Positions 52,201-63,858 of a stretch of DNA of 64,000 nucleotides are shown here, one piece after another. The notes below the pieces were generated by a model, which saw nothing but the letters and a program-made list of their open reading frames with translations, did no database searches and was not told the origin of the DNA. The stretch comes from Euwallacea fornicatus (lineage: Eukaryota; Arthropoda; Insecta; Coleoptera; Curculionidae): contig NW_027096020.1 of assembly GCF_040115645.1 (NCBI RefSeq), forward strand, positions 930,001 to 994,000, given 5' to 3'. Each line of letters starts with the position of its first letter. Positions within the stretch are counted from its first letter, which is position 1. Position numbers and translations under genes: made by a program.

Positions 52201-52374
52201 CTAGAAACCGAGTAATTTATGTGCTCAAACACATATCTTTCGTGACTTTTCAAGCTTTGAATCTCCGTAACTTCGGCAAATGTGCTTCAAATACCATCAA
52301 AATTTGAACACAGAATCACCTCGACGAGCTCTTTAACATGACTAATAATGCTTAAGTCCATCTGGGTGAGTTTT
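46285..52374. repeat. 35-mer higher-order repeat, copy 2 (6090 bp)
   Basis: M267-M301 repeat copy 1 at a 5916-bp offset up to the second W, and at a 6090-bp offset after it, because W and X are separate monomers here (50113 and 50287) but fused in copy 1. The GAGAAAG marker recurs at 47155, and AAGGCTATC in the Dt monomer at 50809. A private G to A (CTGTATTGG) lies at 48012. The cassette F G Ht F G Hc I J ends the unit, followed by D K A. Confidence 0.9.
47503..48024. repeat. Second run of three AC monomers
   Basis: M274-M276, the counterpart of 41587-42108 at a 5916-bp offset. The third monomer has acquired A at 48012 (TATTGG for TGTTGG), a change not seen in any other AC copy in the window. 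Confidence 0.85.
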
Positions 52375-53244
52375 CTAGAAACCGAGTAATTTATGTGCTC
52401 AAACACACATCTTTCGTGACTTTTCAAGCTTTGAATCTCCGTAACTTCGGCAAATGTGCTTCAAATACCATCAAAATTTGAACACAGAATCACCTCGACG
52501 AGCTCTTTAACATGACTAATAATGCTTAAGTCCATCTGGGTGAGTTTTCTAGAAACCGAGTAATTTATGTGCTCAAACACACATCTTTCGTGACTTTTCA
52601 AGCTTTGAACCTCCGCAGCTCCGGCAAATGTGCTTCAAATACCTTCAAAATTTGACCACAGAATCACCTCGAAGAGCTCTTTAACATGACTAATAATGCT
52701 TAAGTCCATCTGGGTGAGTTTTCTAGAAACCGAGTAATTTATGTGCTCAAACACACATCTTTCGTGACTTTTCAAGCTTTGAACCTCCGTAACTTCGGCA
52801 AATGAGTTCCAAATACCTTCAAAATTTGATCATAGAATCACCTCGTCGAGCTCTTCATCATGACTCATAAGGCTTCATTGTATCTTGGTGAGTTTTCTAG
52901 AAACCGAGTAATTTATATGCTCAAACACACATCTTTCGTGACTTTTCAAGCTTTGAACCTCCGCAGCTCCGGCAAATGTGCTTCAAATACCTTCAAAATT
53001 TGACCACAGAATCACCTCGAAGAGCTCTTTAACATGACTAATAATGCTTAAGTCCATCTGGGTGAGTTTTCTAGAAACCGAGTAATTTATGTGCTCAAAC
53101 ACACATCTTTCGTGACTTTTCAAGCTTTGAACCTCCGCAGCTCCGGCAAATGTGCTTCAAATACCTTCAAAATTTGACCACAGAATCACCTCGAAGAGCT
53201 CTTTAACATGACTAATAATGCTTAAGTCCATCTGGGTGAGTTTT
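52375..53244. repeat. Lead-out M302-M306
   Basis: Order: D K A B K. D K A B resumes the usual order after J (compare 2263-2958 and 40021-40716), but B is followed by K instead of C, and the array then enters a different family of HORs. The K at 53071 is therefore at or next to a joint between families. Confidence 0.75.
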
Positions 53245-54462
53245 CTAGAAACCGAGTAATTTATGTGCTCAAACACACATCTTTCGTGACTTTTCAAGTT
53301 TTAAATCTCAGGACCTTCGGCAAATGAGTTCCAAATACATTCAAAATTTGATCATAGTATCACCTCGTCGAGCTCTTCATCATGACTTAATAGGCTTCAT
53401 TCTGTGTTGGTGAGTTTTCTAGGAAACGAGTAATTTATGTGCTCAAACACACATCTTTCGTGACTTTTCAAGATTTGAACCTCCGTAACTTCGGCAAATG
53501 AATTCCAAATACCTTCAAAATTTGATCATAGAATCACCTCGTCGAGCTCTTCATCATGACTCATAAGGCTTCATTGTATCTTGGTGAGTTTTCTAGAAAA
53601 CGAGTAATTTATGTGCTCAAACACACATCTTTCGTGACTTTTCAAGCTTTGAACCTCCGCAGCTCCGGCAAATGTGCTTCAAATACCTTCAAAATTTGAC
53701 CACAGATTCACCTCGACGAGCTCTTTAACATGACTAATAATGCTTAAGTCCATCTGGGTGAGTTTTCTAGAAACCGAGTAAGTTATGTGCTCAAACACAC
53801 ATCTTTCGTGACTTTTCAAGCTTTGAACCTCCGTAGCTTCGGCAAATGTGCTTCAAATACCTTCAAAACTTGACCACAGAATCACCTCGACGAGCTCTTT
53901 AACATGACTTATAATTGTTAAGTCCATCTGGGTGAGTTTTCTAGAAACCGAGTAATTTATGTGCTCAAACACACATCTTACGTGACTTTTCAAGCTTTGA
54001 ACCTCCGTAGCTTCGGCAAATGTGCTTCAAATACCTTCAAAACTTGACCACAGAATCACCTCGACGAGCTCTTTAACATGACTTATAATGCTTAAGTCCA
54101 TCTGGGTGAGTTTTCTAGAAACCGAGTAATTTATGTGCTCAAACACACATCTTTCGTGACTTTTCAAGCTTTGAACCTCCGTAGCTTCGGCAAATGTGCT
54201 TCAAATACCTTCAAAACTTGACCACAGAATCACCTCGACGAGCTCTTTAACATGACTTATAATGCTTAAGTCCATCTGGGTGAGTTTTCTAGAAACCGAG
54301 TAATTTATGTGCTCAAACACACATCTTTCGTGACTTTTCAAGCTTTGAACCTCCGTAGCTTCGGCAAATGTGCTTCAAATACCTTCAAAACTTGACCACA
54401 GAATCACCTCGACGAGCTCTTTAACATGACTTATAATGCTTAAGTCCATCTGGGTGAGTTTT

Positions 54463-55680
54463 CTAGAAACCGAGTAATTTATGTGCTCAAACACACATCT
54501 TTCGTGACTTTTCAAGTTTTAAATCTCAGGACCTTCGGCAAATGAGTTCCAAATACATTCAAAATTTGATCATAGAATCACCTCGTCGAGCTCTTCATCA
54601 TGACTCATAAGGCTTCATTGTATCTTGGTGCGTTTTCTAGAAACCGAGTAATTTATGTGCTCAAACACACATCTTTCGTGACTTTTCAAGATTTGAATCT
54701 CCGTAACTTCGGCAAATGTGCTTCAAATACCTTCAAAACTTGAGCACAGAATCACCTCGACGGGCTCTTTAACATGACTAATAATGCTTAAGTCTATCTG
54801 GGTGAGTTTTCTAGAAACCGAGTAATTTATGTGCTCAAACACACATCTTTCGTGACTTTTCAAGCTTTGAATCTCCGTAACTTCGGCAAATGTGCTTCAA
54901 ATACCATCAAAATTTGAACACAGAATCACCTCGACGAGCTCTTTAACATGACTAATAATGCTTAAGTCTATCTGGGTGAGTTTTCTAGAAACCGAGTAAT
55001 TTATGTGCTCAAACACACATCTTTCGTGACTTTTCAAGCTTTGAATCTCCGTAACTTCGGCAAATGTGCTTCAAATACCTTCAAAATTTGACCACAGAAT
55101 CACCTCAACGAGCTCTTTAACATGACTAATAATGCTTAAGTCTATCTGGGTGAGTTTTCTAGAAACCGAGTAATTTATGTGCTCAAACACACATCTTTCG
55201 TGACTTTTCAAGCTTTGAATCTCCGTAACTTCGGCAAATGTGCTTCAAATACCATCAAAATTTGAACACAGAATCACCTCGACGAGCTCTTTAACATGAC
55301 TAATAATGCTTAAGTCTATCTGGGTGAGTTTTCTAGAAACCGAGTAATTTATGTGCTCAAACACACATCTTTCGTGACTTTTCAAGTTTTAAATCTCAGG
55401 ACCGTCGGCAAATGAGTTCCAAATACATTAAAAATTTGATCATAGAATCACCTCGTCGAGCTCTTCATCATGACTTAATAGGCTTCTTTCTGTGTTGGTG
55501 AGTTTTCTAGGAAACGAGTAATGTATGTGCTCAAACACACATCTTTCGTGACTTTTCAAGATTTGAACCTCCGTAACTTCGGCAAATTATCTCCAAATAC
55601 CTTCAAAATTTGACCACAGAATCACCACGACGAGCTCTTTAACATGACTAATAATGCTTATGTCCATCTGGGTGAGTTTT
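54463..55680. repeat. Seven-monomer block, copy 1 (1218 bp)
   Basis: M314-M320: Y Z Dt F-like Dt AB L''. Markers are AAGATTT in Z (54637), CCTCAACG in the F-like monomer (54985), CAGGACCGTCGG with ATTAAAAA in AB (55333), and TAATGTATG in L'' (55507). All recur 3480 bases (20 monomers) downstream. Confidence 0.87.
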
Positions 55681-57594
55681 CTAGAAACCGAGTAATTTAT
55701 GTGCTCAAACACACATCTTTCGTGACTTTTCAAGATTTGAACCTCCGTAGCTTCGGCAAATGTGCTTCAAATACCTTCAAAACTTGACCACAGAATCACC
55801 TCGACGAGCTCTTTAACATGACTTATAATGCTTAAGTCCATCTGGGTGAGTTTTCTAGAAACCGAGTAATTTATGTGCTCAAACACACATCTTTCGTGAC
55901 TTTTCAAGCTTTGAACCTCCGTAGCTTCGGCAAATGTGCTTCAAATACCTTCAAAACTTGACCACAGAATCACCTCGACGAGCTCTTTAACATGACTTAT
56001 AATGCTTAAGTCCATCTGGGTGAGTTTTCTAGAAACCGAGTAATTTATGTGCTCAAACACACATCTTTCGTGACTTTTCAAGCTTTGAACCTCCGTAGCT
56101 TCGGCAAATGTGCTTCAAATACCTTCAAAACTTGACCACAGAATCACCTCGACGAGCTCTTTAACATGACTTATAATGCTTAAGTCCATCTGGGTGAGTT
56201 TTCTAGAAACCGAGTAATTTATGTGCTCAAACACACATCTTTCGTGACTTTTCAAGTTTTAAATCTCAGGACCTTCGGCAAATGAGTTCCAAATACATTC
56301 AAAATTTGATCATAGAATCACCTCGTCGAGCTCTTCATCATGACTCATAAGGCTTCATTGTATCTTGGTGCGTTTTCTAGAAACCGAGTAATTTATGTGC
56401 TCAAACACACATCTTTCGTGACTTTTCAAGCTTTGAACCTCCGTAGCTTCGGCAAATGTGCTTCAAATACCTTCAAAACTTGACCACAGAATCACCTCGA
56501 CGAGCTCTTTAACATGACTTATAATGCTTAAGTCTATCTGGGTGAGTTTTCTAGAAACCGAGTAATTTATGTGCTCAAACACACATCTTTCGTGACTTTT
56601 CAAGTTTGAAATCTCAGGACCTTCGGCAAATGAGTTCCAAATACATTCAAAATTTGATCATAGAATCACCTCGTCGAGCTCTTCATCATGACTTAATAGG
56701 CTTCTTTCTGTGTTGGTGAGTTTTCTAGGAAACGACTAATTTATGTGCTCAAACACACATCTTTCGTGACTTTTCAAGATTTGAACCTCCGCAGCTCCGG
56801 CAAATGTGCTTCAAATACCTTCACAATTTGACCACAGAATCACCTCGACGAACTCTTTAAAATGACTAATAATGCTTAAGTCCATCTGGGTGAGTTTTCT
56901 AGAAACCGAGTAATTTATGTGCTCAAACACACATCTTTCGTGACTTTTCAAGATTTGAATCTCCGTAACTTCGGCAAATGTGCTTTAAATACCTTCAAAA
57001 TTTGACCACAGAATCACCTCGAAGAGCTCTTTAACATGACTAATAATGCTTAAGTCCATCTGGGTGAGTTTTCTAGAAACCGAGTAATTTATGTGCTCAA
57101 ACACACATCTTTCGTGACTTTTCAAGCTTTGAACCTCCGCAGCTCCGGCAAATGTGCTTCAAATACCTTCAAAATTTGACCACAGAATCACCTCGAAGAG
57201 CTCTTTAACATGACTAATAATGCTTAAGTCCATCTGGGTGAGTTTTCTAGAAACCGAGTAATTTATGTGCTCAAACACACATCTTTCGTGACTTTTCAAG
57301 TTTTAAATCTCAGGACCTTCGGCAAATGAGTTCCAAATACATTCAAAATTTGATCATAGTATCACCTCGTCGAGCTCTTCATCATGACTTAATAGGCTTC
57401 ATTCTGTGTTGGTGAGTTTTCTAGGAAACGAGTAATTTATGTGCTCAAACACACATCTTTCGTGACTTTTCAAGATTTGAACCTCCGTAACTTCGGCAAA
57501 TGAGTTCCAAATACCTTCAAAATTTGATCATAGAATCACCTCGTCGAGCTCTTCATCATGACTCATAAGGCTTCATTGTATCTTGGTGAGTTTT

Positions 57595-57768
57595 CTAGAA
57601 AACGAGTAATTTATGTGCTCAAACACACATCTTTCGTGACTTTTCAAGCTTTGAACCTCCGCAGCTCCGGCAAATGTGCTTCAAATACCTTCAAAATTTG
57701 ACCACAGATTCACCTCGACGAGCTCTTTAACATGACTTATAATTGTTAAGTCCATCTGGGTGAGTTTT
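57595..57768. repeat. Fusion monomer R::S3 (M332)
   Basis: The front is R (CTAGAAAACG, GCAGCTCC, CAGATTC); the end is S3 (TTATAATTG). At 53593-53940 and 59683-60030 R and S3 are separate neighbours, so one monomer has been lost here by exchange between them. The same fusion is found at 62119-62292, in each case between A'' and W. It was therefore either copied after forming or formed twice. Confidence 0.82.
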
Positions 57769-57942
57769 CTAGAAACCGAGTAATTTATGTGCTCAAACAC
57801 ACATCTTACGTGACTTTTCAAGCTTTGAACCTCCGTAGCTTCGGCAAATGTGCTTCAAATACCTTCAAAACTTGACCACAGAATCACCTCGACGAGCTCT
57901 TTAACATGACTTATAATGCTTAAGTCCATCTGGGTGAGTTTT

Positions 57943-59160
57943 CTAGAAACCGAGTAATTTATGTGCTCAAACACACATCTTTCGTGACTTTTCAAGTTTT
58001 AAATCTCAGGACCTTCGGCAAATGAGTTCCAAATACATTCAAAATTTGATCATAGAATCACCTCGTCGAGCTCTTCATCATGACTCATAAGGCTTCATTG
58101 TATCTTGGTGCGTTTTCTAGAAACCGAGTAATTTATGTGCTCAAACACACATCTTTCGTGACTTTTCAAGATTTGAATCTCCGTAACTTCGGCAAATGTG
58201 CTTCAAATACCTTCAAAACTTGAGCACAGAATCACCTCGACGGGCTCTTTAACATGACTAATAATGCTTAAGTCTATCTGGGTGAGTTTTCTAGAAACCG
58301 AGTAATTTATGTGCTCAAACACACATCTTTCGTGACTTTTCAAGCTTTGAATCTCCGTAACTTCGGCAAATGTGCTTCAAATACCATCAAAATTTGAACA
58401 CAGAATCACCTCGACGAGCTCTTTAACATGACTAATAATGCTTAAGTCTATCTGGGTGAGTTTTCTAGAAACCGAGTAATTTATGTGCTCAAACACACAT
58501 CTTTCGTGACTTTTCAAGCTTTGAATCTCCGTAACTTCGGCAAATGTGCTTCAAATACCTTCAAAATTTGACCACAGAATCACCTCAACGAGCTCTTTAA
58601 CATGACTAATAATGCTTAAGTCTATCTGGGTGAGTTTTCTAGAAACCGAGTAATTTATGTGCTCAAACACACATCTTTCGTGACTTTTCAAGCTTTGAAT
58701 CTCCGTAACTTCGGCAAATGTGCTTCAAATACCATCAAAATTTGAACACAGAATCACCTCGACGAGCTCTTTAACATGACTAATAATGCTTAAGTCTATC
58801 TGGGTGAGTTTTCTAGAAACCGAGTAATTTATGTGCTCAAACACACATCTTTCGTGACTTTTCAAGTTTTAAATCTCAGGACCGTCGGCAAATGAGTTCC
58901 AAATACATTAAAAATTTGATCATAGAATCACCTCGTCGAGCTCTTCATCATGACTTAATAGGCTTCTTTCTGTGTTGGTGAGTTTTCTAGGAAACGAGTA
59001 ATGTATGTGCTCAAACACACATCTTTCGTGACTTTTCAAGATTTGAACCTCCGTAACTTCGGCAAATTATCTCCAAATACCTTCAAAATTTGACCACAGA
59101 ATCACCACGACGAGCTCTTTAACATGACTAATAATGCTTATGTCCATCTGGGTGAGTTTT
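57943..59160. repeat. Seven-monomer block, copy 2 (1218 bp)
   Basis: M334-M340, matching 54463-55680 in type order and in every marker. The AB-L'' pair that ends it occurs twice more, at 60727-61074 and 63337-63684, the last with a private T to A at 63583. Confidence 0.87.
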
Positions 59161-60204
59161 CTAGAAACCGAGTAATTTATGTGCTCAAACACACATCTTT
59201 CGTGACTTTTCAAGTTTTAAATCTCAGGACCTTCGGCAAATGAGTTCCAAATACATTCAAAATTTGATCATAGAATCACCTCGTCGAGCTCTTCATCATG
59301 ACTTAATAGGCTTCTTTCTGTGTTGGTGAGTTTTCTAGGAAACGAGTAATTTATGTGTTCAAACACACATCTTTCGTGACTTTTCAAGATTTGAACCTCC
59401 GCAGCTCCGGCAAATGTGCTTCAAATACCTTCACAATTTGACCACAGAATCACCTCGACGAGCTCTTTAACATGACTAATAATGCTTATGTCCATCTGGG
59501 TGAGTTTTCTAGAAACCGAGTAATTTATGTGCTCAAACACACATCTTTCGTGACTTTTCAAGATTTGAACCTCCGTAACTTCGGCAAATGAGTTCCAAAT
59601 ACCTTCAAAATTTGATCATAGAATCACCTCGTCGAGCTCTTCATCATGACTCATAAGGCTTCATTGTATCTTGGTGAGTTTTCTAGAAAACGAGTAATTT
59701 ATGTGCTCAAACACACATCTTTCGTGACTTTTCAAGCTTTGAACCTCCGCAGCTCCGGCAAATGTGCTTCAAATACCTTCAAAATTTGACCACAGATTCA
59801 CCTCGACGAGCTCTTTAACATGACTAATAATGCTTAAGTCCATCTGGGTGAGTTTTCTAGAAACCGAGTAAGTTATGTGCTCAAACACACATCTTTCGTG
59901 ACTTTTCAAGCTTTGAACCTCCGTAGCTTCGGCAAATGTGCTTCAAATACCTTCAAAACTTGACCACAGAATCACCTCGACGAGCTCTTTAACATGACTT
60001 ATAATTGTTAAGTCCATCTGGGTGAGTTTTCTAGAAACCGAGTAATTTATGTGCTCAAACACACATCTTACGTGACTTTTCAAGCTTTGAACCTCCGTAG
60101 CTTCGTCAAATGTGCTTCAAATACCTTCAAAACTTGACCACAGAATCACCTCGACGAGCTCTTTAACATGACTTATAATGCTTAAGTCCATCTGGGTGAG
60201 TTTT

Positions 60205-60378
60205 CTAGAAACCAAGTAATTTATGTGCTCAAACACACATCTTTCGTGACTTTTCAAGCTTTGAACCTCCGTAGCTTCGGCAAATGTGCTTCAAATACCT
60301 TCAAAACTTGAGCACAGAATCACCTCGACGGGCTCTTTAACATGACTAATAATGCTTAAGTCTATCTGGGTGAGTTTT
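60205..60378. repeat. Fusion monomer X0::Z (M347)
   Basis: The front is X0 (AAGCTTTGAAC, GTAGCTT); the end is Z (GAGCACAG, CGACGGG, TCTATC). X0 X0 Y Z elsewhere (54115-54810) shows what is missing: Y and part of its neighbours. A private G to A at 60214 (CCAAG) lies at its start. Confidence 0.72.
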
Positions 60379-61770
60379 CTAGAAACCGAGTAATTTATGT
60401 GCTCAAACACACATCTTTCGTGACTTTTCAAGCTTTGAATCTACGTAACTTCGGCAAATGTGCTTCAAATACCATCAAAATTTGAACACAGAATCACCTC
60501 GACGAGCTCTTTAACATGACTAATAATGCTTAAGTCTATCTGGGTGAGTTTTCTAGAAACCGAGTAATTTATGTGCTCAAACACACATCTTTCGTGACTT
60601 TTCAAGCTTTGAATCTCCGTAACTTCGGCAAATGTGCTTCAAATACCTTCAAAATTTGACCACAGAATCACCTCGACGAGCTCTTTAACATGACTAATAA
60701 TGCTTAAGTCTATCTGGGTGAGTTTTCTAGAAACCGAGTAATTTATGTGCTCAAACACACATCTTTCGTGACTTTTCAAGTTTTAAATCTCAGGACCGTC
60801 GGCAAATGAGTTCCAAATACATTAAAAATTTGATCATAGAATCACCTCGTCGAGCTCTTCATCATGACTTAATAGGCTTCTTTCTGTGTTGGTGAGTTTT
60901 CTAGGAAACGAGTAATGTATGTGCTCAAACACACATCTTTCGTGACTTTTCAAGATTTGAACCTCCGTAACTTCGGCAAATTATCTCCAAATACCTTCAA
61001 AATTTGACCACAGAATCACCACGACGAGCTCTTTAACATGACTAATAATGCTTATGTCCATCTGGGTGAGTTTTCTAGAAACCGAGTAATTTATGTGCTC
61101 AAACACACATCTTTCGTGACTTTTCAAGATTTGAACCTCCGTAGCTTCGGCAAATGTGCTTCAAATACCTTCAAAACTTGACCACAGAATCACCTCGACG
61201 AGCTCTTTAACATGACTTATAATGCTTAAGTCCATCTGGGTGAGTTTTCTAGAAACCGAGTAATTTATGTGCTCAAACACACATCTTTCGTGACTTTTCA
61301 AGCTTTGAACCTCCGTAGCTTCGGCAAATGTGCTTCAAATACCTTCAAAACTTGACCACAGAATCACCTCGACGAGCTCTTTAACATGACTTATAATGCT
61401 TAAGTCCATCTGGGTGAGTTTTCTAGAAACCGAGTAATTTATGTGCTCAAACACACATCTTTCGTGACTTTTCAAGCTTTGAACCTCCGTAGCTTCGGCA
61501 AATGTGCTTCAAATACCTTCAAAACTTGACCACAGAATCACCTCGACGAGCTCTTTAACATGACTTATAATGCTTAAGTCCATCTGGGTGAGTTTTCTAG
61601 AAACCGAGTAATTTATGTGCTCAAACACACATCTTTCGTGACTTTTCAAGTTTTAAATCTCAGGACCTTCGGCAAATGTGCTTCAAATACATTCAAAATT
61701 TGATCATAGAATCACCTCGTCGAGCTCTTCATCATGACTCATAAGGCTTCATTGTATCTTGGTGCGTTTT

Positions 61771-61944
61771 CTAGAAACCGAGTAATTTATGTGCTCAAAC
61801 ACACATCTTTCGTGACTTTTCAAGCTTTGAACCTCCGTAGCTTCGGCAAATGTGCTTCAAATACCTTCAAAACTTGACCACAGAATCACCTCGTCGAGCT
61901 CTTCATCATGACTTAATAGGCTTCATTCTGTGTTGGTGAGTTTT
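61771..61944. repeat. Fusion monomer X0::AB (M356)
   Basis: A class-2 front and middle (GTAGCTT, CTTGACCACAG) is joined to a class-1 tail (CGTCGAG, TTAATAGG, CTGTGTTGG) like that of AB at 53245 and 57247. The switch lies in the shared AATCACCTCG, about 61884-61893. The next monomer is the CTAGG form of A'', as after those AB copies, which supports the assignment. Confidence 0.8.
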
Positions 61945-62118
61945 CTAGGAAACGAGTAATTTATGTGCTCAAACACACATCTTTCGTGACTTTTCAAGAT
62001 TTGAACCTCCGTAACTTCGGCAAATGAGTTCCAAATACCTTCAAAATTTGATCATAGAATCACCTCGTCGAGCTCTTCATCATGACTCATAAGGCTTCAT
62101 TGTATCTTGGTGAGTTTT

Positions 62119-62292
62119 CTAGAAAACGAGTAATTTATGTGCTCAAACACACATCTTTCGTGACTTTTCAAGCTTTGAACCTCCGCAGCTCCGGCAAATG
62201 TGCTTCAAATACCTTCAAAATTTGACCACAGATTCACCTCGACGAGCTCTTTAACATGACTTATAATTGTTAAGTCCATCTGGGTGAGTTTT
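62119..62292. repeat. Fusion monomer R::S3, second copy (M358)
   Basis: Same composition as 57595-57768, 26 monomers downstream. The upstream neighbour A'' and downstream neighbour W are the same. The next monomers differ (W then S3 W here, W then Y there), so only a short block is shared. Confidence 0.8.
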
Positions 62293-63858
62293 CTAGAAAC
62301 CGAGTAATTTATGTGCTCAAACACACATCTTACGTGACTTTTCAAGCTTTGAACCTCCGTAGCTTCGGCAAATGTGCTTCAAATACCTTCAAAACTTGAC
62401 CACAGAATCACCTCGACGAGCTCTTTAACATGACTTATAATGCTTAAGTCCATCTGGGTGAGTTTTCTAGAAACCGAGTAAGTTATGTGCTCAAACACAC
62501 ATCTTTCGTGACTTTTCAAGCTTTGAACCTCCGTAGCTTCGTCAAATGTGCTTCAAATACCTTCAAAACTTGACCACAGAATCACCTCGACGAGCTCTTT
62601 AACATGACTTATAATTGTTAAGTCCATCTGGGTGAGTTTTCTAGAAACCGAGTAATTTATGTGCTCAAACACACATCTTACGTGACTTTTCAAGCTTTGA
62701 ACCTCCGTAGCTTCGGCAAATGTGCTTCAAATACCTTCAAAACTTGACCACAGAATCACCTCGACGAGCTCTTTAACATGACTTATAATGCTTAAGTCCA
62801 TCTGGGTGAGTTTTCTAGAAACCGAGTAATTTATGTGCTCAAACACACATCTTTCGTGACTTTTCAAGCTTTGAACCTCCGTAGCTTCGGCAAATGTGCT
62901 TCAAATACCTTCAAAACTTGACCACAGAATCACCTCGACGAGCTCTTTAACATGACTTATAATGCTTAAGTCCATCTGGGTGAGTTTTCTACAAACCGAG
63001 TAATTTATGTGCTCAAACACACATCTTACGTGACTTTTCAAGCTTTGAACCTCCGTAGCTTCGGCACATGTGCTTCAAATACCTTCAAAATTTGACCACA
63101 GGATCACCTCGACGAGCTCTTTAACATGACTAATAATGCTTAAGTCTATCTGCGTGAGTTTTCTAGAAACCGAGTAATTTATGTGCTCAAACACACATCT
63201 TTCGTGACTTTTCAAGCTTTGAATCTCCGTAACTTCGGCAAATGTGCTTCAAATACCTTCAAAATTTGACCACAGAATCACCTCGACGAGCTCTTTAACA
63301 TGACTAATAATGCTTAAGTCTATCTGGGTGAGTTTTCTAGAAACCGAGTAATTTATGTGCTCAAACACACATCTTTCGTGACTTTTCAAGTTTTAAATCT
63401 CAGGACCGTCGGCAAATGAGTTCCAAATACATTAAAAATTTGATCATAGAATCACCTCGTCGAGCTCTTCATCATGACTTAATAGGCTTCTTTCTGTGTT
63501 GGTGAGTTTTCTAGGAAACGAGTAATGTATGTGCTCAAACACACATCTTTCGTGACTTTTCAAGATTTGAACCTCCGTAACTACGGCAAATTATCTCCAA
63601 ATACCTTCAAAATTTGACCACAGAATCACCACGACGAGCTCTTTAACATGACTAATAATGCTTATGTCCATCTGGGTGAGTTTTCTAGAAACCGAGTAAT
63701 TTATGTGCTCAAACACACATCTTTCGTGACTTTTCAAGATTTGAACCTCCGTAACTTCGGCAAATGAGTTCCAAATACCTTCAAAATTTGATCATAGAAT
63801 CACCTCGTCGAGCTCATCATCATGACTCATAAGGCTTCATTGTATCTTGGTGAGTTTT

